Source: a virus
DNA: 44,286 nucleotides
Direction: 5' to 3' (one strand)
IMG/VR virus record: IMGVR_UViG_3300037264_000664
Location: 1 to 44,286 of that record
Shown: one piece after another, positions 1 through 10,700 of the stretch
Numbering within the stretch: position 1 is the stretch's first letter
Layout: each line of letters begins with the position of its first letter
Translations under genes and position numbers: made by a program
Notes under the pieces: generated by a model
Database searches by the model: none
Told to the model about the DNA's origin: nothing
What the model saw: only the letters and a program-made list of their open reading frames with translations

Positions 1-1
1 T

Positions 2-1771
2 TACAACCGGGGCGGTGCGGTAGGCCCGTCGGCCATCTATCCCGGCTCTGGCCAGAGCTTCACGATGCCGCGGCCACTCCCGCCAAACACGATCGAGATG
101 CCACCCATGACGCCGAAGTCCACGGCGTTGACGGTGCCGGGCGCCGCGCCCGCCGCGCCGACGGGGCGGCTCGGGCTGCCAGCGCCAACGGCGCCGCTAG
201 CCCTGCCAGCGCCGACTCCGCTTGCGCAAGTGGACCTGAGTGCACCTCCGGGGCGGACTGCGATGGCGCGCGCGCCCGGCCCGCCGCGCGTCCCTGGCCA
301 ACTCGGCCCGCGCAGTTTTGCCGTCGATCCCACCACGGTGTCAGGCATCGGAGACATTCCGCAGGCCCGGGGTCGGCTTGCGCGCGCCGCCATCAGGGTG
401 GCCCAGGCCGGGCCGGCAATCGCCGGGACCGTCGCAAATGCGGCGGCGGACAAATTGTTGGCGCCGTCGCCCGGTGCGGCTGCGCCAGGCACTGGCGTAC
501 CACAGGGGATTCCGGGCATCGGCGACATGCAGCCCGTGCCAGCGCAGGCGCCCAGTTTCTTCCGCGACACGGAGGTCGGCCGCAACGTCGGGAACATCAT
601 CAACGCGATTCCCGGCGCCCGCCCGATCGCGGGCCCGCTATTCCGCGCTGGCTCGATGGCCCAGCGGGCAACCGCCGTCGGCGGCGAGATGGTGCGCGCC
701 GCGGCGTCGTCAAACGCCCTGGACGCGCCGCCTCAATTCCCCCAGCCGGCGCCGCAAAGCGTTGGCGCGCCGCTGCCCACGCCACAACAGATCGAGGGCT
801 TCGTCGCGCCGGGCGACATCGGCGCCGGTGCCGGCCGCGGGCTCGTCAATCCGCCCAACGTGCAGCCGGGCGGCGTGGTGACGCGCAACGGCAATGCGTT
901 CTCTGGCCAGAACATCGGCGAAGGGTTCGTCTACGCAGACGGCAGCAGGAGCCCGAATCAGATCGGCGTGGCGCCAGGCGGCGGAACTGGCGGCACGCCG
1001 TCGGTGGACGCAGCACTCGCGGCGGCGCGCAGCGCAGCGGCGGATCGCGGGGATTTCGGGGCTCTCGGCTTGCCGGGTGGTTCGGCGCCCGGCCTGTCTG
1101 GTGGCGGAGTCTCGGGGATCGACCTGGGAAGCGTCCCGGAAGGCGCGCGGCGCACCGGCCACGTGACCGCGCTCAATGCCGACCAGTTCGACCGCGACCG
1201 GGCTGCCTACCTGACTGAGCAGGCTCTGCGCCTGGGAGGCAAGGCGGGGCCGGCGCAGGCCAGGGCTATCACTGAGGCGGCTGCGGCACAAGGTGCCGAA
1301 CGCAGCGCGCGCCTGCGCGACACAACGGGCCTCGCCATTGCGAAAGGACAAACCGCCGCACAGGCAGCGACTGCAGGCGCTCAAGACCGCACCACGCGTC
1401 GCGGCCAGGACATCGGCGCAATGACGCATGCGAGCTCCGATAAGCGGGCGTTGGACGTGGCAAACATCCAGGCCGGCGCGCACATCAAGGGTGCTCAACT
1501 CGGCTCGGACTCTCGCGTGACGGCCGTGGAGGCGCGTGCGCAGCGCTACCAGCACGTTCCTGGCGGTCAGGAAGTGCAGGACATCGGCGGCCTTCCCCAG
1601 CTTGTCAAGCGCCCGGATCGGATGTTCGACAGTCACACGGGGCAGTTCCTGGACGCCTCGCCTGCCCAGGCAGGCCTGACAGACACACCCGAGAGGTTGG
1701 CCATCAAGAATGACCAGAAACTGACGCGGGATCAGAAGATTGCCAAGCTGAAAGCACTGGACGCAAAGTGA
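2..1771 (+). CDS. Partial virion-associated protein, Pro/Ala/Gly-rich, 5' end cut by window edge
   Basis: The reading frame is open from base 2 with no stop before base 65, where the first ATG lies, so the true start probably lies outside the window. The visible part is 589 residues ending at TGA 1769-1771. The first ~350 residues are rich in Pro, Ala and Gly. The last ~200 are Ala/Gln/Arg-rich and probably helical, with a more ordinary soluble tail after 'RYQHVPGG'. I recognise no catalytic motif. The stop overlaps the GTG start of the giant polyvalent gene (GTGA), so the two are translationally coupled. Position and composition suggest a structural or ejected internal protein. This function is inference; only the frame and coupling are seen. 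Confidence 0.75.
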   Translation, partial: YNRGGAVGPSAIYPGSGQSFTMPRPLPPNTIEMPPMTPKSTALTVPGAAPAAPTGRLGLPAPTAPLALPAPTPLAQVDLSAPPGRTAMARAPGPPRVPGQLGPRSFAVDPTTVSGIGDIPQARGRLARAAIRVAQAGPAIAGTVANAAADKLLAPSPGAAAPGTGVPQGIPGIGDMQPVPAQAPSFFRDTEVGRNVGNIINAIPGARPIAGPLFRAGSMAQRATAVGGEMVRAAASSNALDAPPQFPQPAPQSVGAPLPTPQQIEGFVAPGDIGAGAGRGLVNPPNVQPGGVVTRNGNAFSGQNIGEGFVYADGSRSPNQIGVAPGGGTGGTPSVDAALAAARSAAADRGDFGALGLPGGSAPGLSGGGVSGIDLGSVPEGARRTGHVTALNADQFDRDRAAYLTEQALRLGGKAGPAQARAITEAAAAQGAERSARLRDTTGLAIAKGQTAAQAATAGAQDRTTRRGQDIGAMTHASSDKRALDVANIQAGAHIKGAQLGSDSRVTAVEARAQRYQHVPGGQEVQDIGGLPQLVKRPDRMFDSHTGQFLDASPAQAGLTDTPERLAIKNDQKLTRDQKIAKLKALDAK

Positions 1772-4700
1772 GCCAGTACGAGGACTACCTCGATCAGCCT
1801 GATCGCGTCGATCCATACGGCGCGTATCTGGACCTTGGCGCGCCGCCGCGCAAGGCGACCAAAGCCGGCGCGGGTGTCGTGCGCACGCTGGCTGACCAGG
1901 CCCTATCTCTCGGGCAGGGTGTTGTCGGTGGCGTCAAAGCACTGGTCGACATCGGTGGAACCGGGACGGCCGCCAGCCGTGGACTCGGCACCCTAAACCA
2001 GGGTATCGAAGGCCTCTACTCACCGACGCGCACCGCTGAGAAGCAGGCACGCCAAGCGACGATTGAGGAAGCGGACACGTCCGGCGGGACGTTGGATCAG
2101 GTCACTTCCCGCCTTGGCGGCTTCGCGGAAGCTCCGGCCCAGACACTTCTGCAAGGCATCGGCTCGATGGCGCCTACGGTGGCCGCCGCCGTGCTGAGCA
2201 AGGGGCGCACGCTTGCCGCGTTGCCGGTCGGCGCGGCGATGGGGGTTGGCGGGATCAAGGGCCAGAACTACGATGCGGTGAAGGCCGAGGCAACCAAGCA
2301 GGGCCTGGGCGAAGCGCAGGCCGAGCAATTGGCCAGCCGAGCGTCCGAGTACAACTTGAGCAACGCTCCCCAGCAAGCGCTTGGCGGCGCGCTCGGTGCG
2401 CTGGATGCTGGATTCGGCGTGGAGAGGTTGCTTAGCAATATAGTCCGCGGCACTGTGAGCCCGGCGAGTCGGCTGAAACGCGTCGGAATCGGAGCGATCG
2501 AAGAAGCGATCCCGGAGGGGCTGCAAGGATCACAAGGCCGGTACGCCCAGAATCTGGCGTTGACCGAGGCGGGCTTCCCGACCGACCTGATGAGCGGCGT
2601 TGTCGGGTCTGGCGTTCACGATGCGGCGGTCGGTGCAGCGCTTGGCGCCGGGGCTGGGCTTCCTGGGCGGCGCGCATTGGCTGCGCAGCAGAGCCCCGAG
2701 TCCATACCGCAGCCCATACCGTCACCCGGCGACCCGATTCGAGCCGGCAGTCTCCCGGCGGCCGGTCCGCTGACCAACGCCGTCAATATCGGGATCGAGG
2801 GCGAGGCGCAAGCGGCCGACGTCGGCGTCCCGACAGAGGCTCCGATTGCCGCGGGGCTTGCCGGGGTGCCGAGTACGGATGCGCCGCATCCGGACACCAA
2901 AAAACCACGGGGCGGGAAAGCCGCGCCCGGCCCACTCGAAGCGGTCGCGCCAGAAGGCGGCACCGAAAAGCCGACCTTCGACCCGACCACGGGCGAGATC
3001 ACGCCGCCGCAGCGCGCCAGTTGGCCGACCCGAGAGGCCGTCGATCAATACCTGACCCAGCAGCGCGTCAGTGGCGGCGCGAAGACGGGGAAGGCCGCGC
3101 CGGTTGAACTCAAAGGCGGCGGGTTCAGTTTCCTGCGCGAGGGCGAGCCCGGGTACGAGGAAGCGGCAGCAGCCAAACCGCTGCCCAAGCTCGCTCAGGG
3201 AAAGCCGAAATCTGCCAAGCAGACGAAATTGCAGGAGCGCCGCGCGAAGGCCGAGGAGAAAAAGGCGGCGAAGGCGGCGAAGGCGAGTAGTGTGCCAATC
3301 CAGCCGGAAACCGCGCCGGAAACCCCAACTACTCCCGCGCCGACGGTCGACGAGGCCGCGCATGTAGCTGCAACCTCGACGCAAAACGAGTTGCCGCAAC
3401 CAACTCAGGCCCAGAAGGAGGCCGGCAACTACCAGAAGGGCCACGTCGCGGTAGGCGGCCTGGACATCAGCATCGAGAACCCGCAGGGCTCGACCCGCAG
3501 CGGCACCGATCGCTCGGGCAAGGCCTGGACGGTCAAGATGGCCCACCACTATGGCTACATCCTGGGCACTGTAGGCGCGGACAAGGACCACATCGACACG
3601 TTCATCAAGCCGGGCACCGCCGAGGACTACGCCGGGCCAGCTTTCGTCGTCGACCAGGTCCACCCTGAAACTGGCAAGTTCGACGAGCACAAGATCATGC
3701 TCGGGTTCCCCAGCGCGCTGGAAGCCCGGCGCGCCTACGCCAAGAACTACGCGAAGGGCTGGAAGGGGCTCAAGAGCATCACCCCGGCGAGCCTCGACGA
3801 ATTGAAGGCATGGCTGGCTGGCGGACACACGAAGACGGCGTTCTCCACCCGACCGACCCCGATCGAGCAACAAGTCACCGCACATGGGGCGCCAGGCACC
3901 CCAATTGGGGTGAAAACAGAGGGTGTCCCCACTGCCCCCACTGTCCCCGCGCCGACGCAGAAAGCGCCCGCTGGGTTGCCCGCGGGTTCGATGGCCGCAC
4001 CGGCGGACGACGTTGTGCGAAATCTGCGCAAGTTGTCACACGACACCGAGGCGCCAGGCGACGTCATGCTCGGAAACGACAAGTTCGTGAGCATGGACGA
4101 GGCAATTGCCGCAGCTCGAGCAGCGATGACCCCGCGCGAGCATGGCATGCCATTCCAGTTCATGCGCGTGCTGGACATCTCCGGTCGTGACTTGAAGCGG
4201 ATCGTTGCCGCAATGAAGGAAGGAGCACCCAATGCCGAAGCAGTACGAAGCGATGAGGAACAAGTTCGCCCAGGGGGCACCGAAGGACAGCCCAGCGTAC
4301 AACCAGGCCCAGAGCAAGGCGGCGGCGATCTACAACAGCCGCCACCCGAAGCAGCCGGTGACCGGGGCGTCGGAGCCGAAGGCCCGAAAGAAGAAGTAGC
4401 CCCGAAGACGCTGCGCGAGCGCCGCCGTGCGGCGGTTGCGGAGGCCGCCCAGAAGCGCGCGGATCAAGAAGCCGCCGCCGGTGGCAATCCGCATGTCTGG
4501 TCAGGGCGCGCCGCCCGCAAAGCTGGGCACTCTCGCACTCCACCACCTGAAATCACGGGCCGAAGACACATCAAGATGTGGCTTGAGGGATGGGATGCCG
4601 CGGGCCCTGCGGAAGCCCCAGTAGCCAAGGCGGAAGATACCCAGGGAGCCGGAGCTACCGGAGAGAAGACGCTTGCCGATCTGGTGAAAGCGATCGACAA

Positions 4701-7700
4701 GAAGTTGCCAAAGCCCGAAAAGAAGCAAACCGACCTACAGCGGCGCCGGGCCGAATCGAAAGCGAAGAAGGGCCAGGGCGCCGCGGAAACCGGGCGCATC
4801 TTGGGCGAGAACAGCGACGGCAACAACGTCCTCGAAGACCCCAGCGGCGTGCGGTCCTACGTCACCAAGGAAGGCGTGCGCGTTGAAGAAACTGTAGCGC
4901 TCACACCGACCCGGCAAGGCATCGTGACTTCCCCCGTCAAGCCGCGCGCCGCCGAGTTCAAGACGGCGGAAGAAATCAGCGCTGAACTTGCCCCCCCGAC
5001 GACGACTCCAACGAAAGAGGCACCCGATGATTCCGCCACTCCAATCCCTGCGCCGCCGGTCGATCAGCCGATGGTTGAGCGAGCAGCCGGCAATGGCGAA
5101 GCTCCCTTCCGCGGAGCTATCCTCGAAAGTGGAATCCCTGGACCAGCAGATGATGGAGGTCTTCGAGGAGGAGGAGGACCAATTGAGGGACTCAATGATG
5201 CGGGCGGGAACCTGGGGAACGGGCGCGGGGATGGGCTCCTTCCCAATGGACCGCCTGACAATCTGGGAGACCGTCAGAAACGAGTATCTCCCGACCTTGA
5301 CTACCGACCAGGAATCGGAGACCTGACGCGCACGGGTTCGTGGTTCGAGACGGCCGGCCGCAACGTCGACATCATCGAACTGGCAATCAAGATCGACGCG
5401 GAGAAGCGCGCCGCGACGCCCGAAGAACAGGCCCAGCTGGCAAAGTACGTCGGTTTCGGGGCAGGGGAAATCGCCAACGCCCTGTTCCCTGTCCCTTCGG
5501 AATGGGCGCGCAAGCAGGAACCGGCCCGCCTGATCTGGCCCGATCTTGTCGCGCAGCGCGAGAAGCGCTGGGGGCCCCTGGCTGAGCGGCTCGCGGCCCT
5601 GCCGGTCGAATGGCAGAAGTCGATCCTGCAGTCCACCCAGTATGCCCACTACACCAGCGAAAACATGGTGCGGTCCATCTGGGCGGCAGTAGGGCGTCTA
5701 GGGTTCACTGGCGGCAAGATGTTCGAGCCTGGCGGTGGCATCGGCACGTTCCCGATGCTGATGCCCGAGAGCATTCGCAAGGACTCGAAGTACACAGCGA
5801 TCGAGTTTGACGGACCCACTGCATTGATCTCCAGGCTGCTGACGCCTGGCCAGAACATGCTGCATGACGACTTCATCAAGCGCAAGGTGCCGCGCAACTA
5901 CTTCGACTTGGGCATCGGCAATCCGCCGTTCTCGCAGACTCCGATTCTTGGTGACCCGGACTACGCCAAGTTCGGGTTCATGCTGCACGACTTCTTCTTT
6001 GCCAAGACGATCGACCGCGTGCGCCCGGGTGGCCTGCAGGTATTCGTCACCAGCAAGGGGACGATGGACAAGCAGAACGCCAAGGCGCGCAAATACCTCG
6101 CCGCCCGGGCCGACCTGTTGGGCGCCATCCGTTTGCCGTCCACCGCTTTCCAAGGCAACGCCGGCACGAGCGTCGTCACAGACGTCCTATTCCTGCGCAA
6201 GCGCGCGGAGGGAGAGGCGCCGGCCGGCGAGGCGTGGCAAGACCTCAAGAGCGTTGACACGCCCGATGGCCCGGTGCTCATCAATGAATACTTTGCGAAG
6301 AACCCGCACATGGTTCTGGGGCAAAACCGCATCAGCGGCAACACCGACGACAAAGGGCGGCGCATCAACAGCAACGGCCGCGGCGGAGAGAAGTACACCG
6401 TGGTCAGCTACGACGAGACTCCGGCCCAGCTCGACGCGAAATTCGCGAAGGCCGTTGAAAGCCTGCCGCAGAACGTCTATTCGACGATGACCGCCAGCGC
6501 AGAGACGCTGCGCCAGCAAACCGCCAAGATCGAATTCGATCCGAAGATCAAGCGCGAAGGCGTGATCTACGTCGCTGCTGATGGCACCCTGATGCGCGTG
6601 GAGAACGGCGCCGGCCGGTCGCTGGCTACGATGGTGCGCCTGTCGGCCAAAGACACGGCCTGGCTCAAGGGCTACGTGGGGATTCGCGACGCTGTGCAAT
6701 TGGCGCGTGCAGCGCAGGTCGCCGATGGCGACTGGCAGGCCGCACTGAAGACACTGAACAAGGTCTACGACAAGTTTCTCAAGGACCACGGGCCGATCAA
6801 CGCGTTCCGCATTCAGGTCTACAAGCGCACCGACGAAGAAGGCAACGAGACTGAGGTTCCAAGGCGCGTCCTCACGAACCGCCGCTTGTTTCGCGAAGAC
6901 TACGACCAGGCGCTCGTCACGCAGATTGAGCAGATCACTGACGATGACAAGATCATCAAGGCGAAATTCCTGCGCGAGCGCACGATCGGCAAGCCCCTCG
7001 TGCGCGAGGTCAAAACAGTAGGCGACGCCCTCGCTGTGTCGCTCGATGAGCTGGGCCGCTTCGACCCGAAGGACGTGGCCAAGCGAATCAACTTGACTCA
7101 GGAAGAAGCGCTGGATGCCTTGGGCGCCGGGGTCTACAAGACGCCACAAGGCGAGTGGCAACTGGCCGACGAGTACCTGTCGGGCGATGTCGTTGCAAAG
7201 TTGGCAGAAGCGCAGCACGCGGCGCGTGATGACGCCTCGCTTGAGCGCAACGTCGCAGCACTGAAAGAGGCCCAGCCGGAGAAACTCGGGCCGTCGCAGA
7301 TCAGCCCGAAACTCGGCGCCTCATGGGTCGCTGCCGAGTTCGTCAGCGAATTCGCGAAAGAGATTGAAGCCGGCCATGTGACATTCGACGTCAAGACCGA
7401 AAGTTGGCAGGTGACGGGTAGCGACAAGCGCTCTGAGCGTCGGGCGGGCGCGGACTACGGCAGCGCCGATCGGTCGTCGTCTGAGTTGCTCGAAGCCATG
7501 TTGAACAGCCGCGACATCGTGGTCAAGTACGGCAGGAGCGCCGGTGAGGATCTCGCCGGCAAGGTCAACCCCACCGCCACCACCGCAGCAAACGAGGCCG
7601 CGAGCAAGATTCGCGAGAAGTTCCGTTCATGGGTATGGACCGACTCCGAGCGCGCGGTGACGCTGGTTGAAACCTACAACGAACGGTTCAACAACCTGGC

Positions 7701-10700
7701 GGGCCGCAAGTTCGACGGCAGCCACATGACATTGCCTGGCTTGCGTCAAGGCTTCGTGCCACACGCGCACCAGCTGCGCGCGATCTGGCGACAGATTCAG
7801 ACTGGGAACACCTATCTGGCGCACGCAGTGGGCGCAGGAAAGACGTTCGAGATGATCGCCGGTGGCATGGAACAGCGCCGCCTGGGCCTCATCAGCAAAC
7901 CGATGTACGTGGTGCCGAACCACATGCTCGAACAGTTCTCGAACGAATTCCTTGAGTTCTACCCGCTGGCGAACATCATGGTCGCCGACGACGAGAATTT
8001 CCACACCGACCGGCGCCGGGCATTCATCGCCGCAGCGACTCTCAACGCGCCCGACGCCATCATCATCACCCACAGCGCGTTCGAGCGCATCGGCGTGAAG
8101 GCCGAGAGCGTTGACCCAATCCGGGATCAAGTCATCGGTGATCTGCAAGCGGAACTGGACGACTCGGACAGTTCGGATCGCGTTCGGCGCAAAAACCTGG
8201 AACAGCAGATCGAGGCGGTGAATCAGCGCTTCGATCGCATCCTGGCGGCGGGGGGCAAGGACTCGACGATCAAGTTCGAGGACATGGGCGTCGACTTCGT
8301 CTATGTCGATGAGGCGCACGACTACCGCAAACTCGATTTCGCGACGAATCAATCGGTCAAAGGCGTCGATCCCAAGGGCTCAAGGCGAGCCATGGACATG
8401 TACGTCAAGACGCGATACCTGGAGAAGAAGTCGCCGGGTCGGTCGATGGTGTTTGCCACTGGTACGCCGGTGACGAACACGATGGGCGAGCTCTACACGA
8501 TCATGAAGTTCTTCGCGCCGGAAACACTGTCGCGCGACGACATCAGCACGTTCGATGCGTGGGCGCGCATGTTCGGCGAAGTCGTGACGGACCTCGAGAG
8601 CAATGTCGCGGGCAGGTATGAACCCGTGACGCGGTTTGCCAAATTCGACAACGTGGTGGAGTTGATGACCCGCGTCCGGCAGTTCATGGACGTGTTGACC
8701 TCCGATAGCCTGGGCGCACTTGTCAAAAGGCCAGACGTCGCTGGGGGCGGGCCACACATGATCGTCGTCGAGCCGACTTCGCAATTGCGCGACTACATGC
8801 GAACCGTGCTTGCGCCGCGGGTCGAGACATCAAGGAAATGGAAGCCCTCTCCGGATCAGCCGAACAACCCTGATCCGATGCTGAACATCATCACCGATGG
8901 GCGCTTTGCGGGGCTCGATCCGCGCTTCTTCGGTGCCAAGTTGGACCCCGGCACCGTGACGCCGCTGACGAAACTGGGCGAGACGATCATCGACGAGTAC
9001 AAGGCAAGCGCGGACAACCCATATGCCGACGCAGCCGGAAAGGTCGAAGCCCTCAAGGGCGGCACGCAGATCGTGTTCTACAACCTCGGGTTTGGCGCGC
9101 AGTCGATGGCGAACCGTGGCTTCAACGCAAGGCTGGCGCTGAACAAGCAACTCACGGCCGGAGGCGTCAAGCGCGAGCACATCGCATGGTTCGACGAGGC
9201 CAAGACCGACGCTGCGAAGGAGGCCTTATTCAAGGCCATGCGCGCGGGGCAGATTCGGGTGCTGATCGGGTCTGCCAAGAAAATGGGGACCGGGGTGAAC
9301 GTGCAGAAGCGGCTGACTGCGCTGCAATACCTCGATCCGCCGTGGTTTCCGGCCGATGTCGAACAGCCGCACGGGCGCATCTTGCGCCAGGGCAATCAGA
9401 ACGATGTCGTGCGTATCAACTGGTTCGCGGCGAAGGGCAGTTACGCTGAAGCGATGTGGCAAATGGTCGCGCGCAAACAGCGTTTCATCGACCAGGCATT
9501 CCGTGGCGACAAGACCATGCGCTCGATGGAGGACATGGACGAAGCGAGCCAATACGCGCAGGCCTCGGCACTGTCCAGCGATGACCCGCGCGCGATGCAG
9601 TTGGCGGGACTGCGCCAGGACGTCACGCGCTACGAAAACTTGCAGCGCGCGCATGCGAGCGAACAGATCGCCGTCAAGGACGCCATTCGCCAGGCGACAT
9701 ATAAGGCAGAAAACCACGCCAAGCGGTTGGCGGTTTTCGAGAAGGCATTCAAGGCGATCGGCGGGGAGCACATCTACTTCGAGTCCGGCAATGTCAACGG
9801 CAAGGAGTACGCCAAGTCGAAGGAATTCGGCCAGGCGCTCAAGGATCGGTTCAACCAACTCATCGCCGATGCAGTCCTGAGCCCGTACCAGGAGAAGCGC
9901 CCGCTTGGTTCGATTGGGTCGGTTGAACTGTGGATTCGACATCTAACCTTCTACGACACGGGCCTGAAGGCCCAGGTGCCTGGATCCACGTTCCAGCTGA
10001 TGGCAACGGTCGGCGGTCTGGACCTGGACGTGATGACCACCGAGGGGATGGGCAGCGACATCGACGATCAGGGTTTGACGAGACGTGTCCTCAACTCCGC
10101 AAATTCACTCAGTGGCTCCGTGGACCACGAACGCGACGGGTTGAAGGAGCAGCAAACCGAACTGACGCGCCTGAAGAAGAAATTCGGCGCCCCCTTCGAG
10201 CACGCGCACCAGATGGCCGAGAAGTACGGCGACTTGAAACGGCTCGAGGCGGAACTCGAAGCGGAAGGAAAGGCCAAGCCCGCGGCGCCGGCCGCGGCCG
10301 TCGAGCCGGAAGGCTCCACCAATCTGCGCCAGACCGGCGCGCCCGAGGCGAACACCACCGACACCGTGCAGTTCTCGGTTGTATCGGCTCGCGCATTCAG
10401 CAAACCAAAGCCCATCGGGGCCGACTCAGGAGTGAATTTCAACCGTGAAAAAGCCGTTGCAAACCTACCCGCTTCCGTGCGAGACGATCCATTCTTCGGG
10501 CCTGAAAAAACCGCGATGCGGAACGTTCACGCCCGCACCGCGCTATGGGACAAGCTCCAAGCGTTTGGCAAGGAACAGGGACTCCCGCCATACACCCTTG
10601 GTGTTGACAGCATCGGCAACATCACGGTCGGAAAGCCCGCCCCCCAAATCGCGCTGAAGCTGCTTGCGGAGTTCGCCGACGCGAACGACACAGGGGTCTA

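Noticed and set aside
710-1816. Long reverse-strand frame (368 codons) opposite the first virion protein
   Set aside because: It mirrors the sense gene's codon pattern, has Arg/Leu-rich low-quality protein sequence and no plausible domain; GC-rich genomes produce such antisense frames.
2722-3885. 387-codon reverse-strand frame opposite the polyvalent N-terminal part
   Set aside because: Antisense to the pyrophosphatase-like domain, with no recognisable fold.
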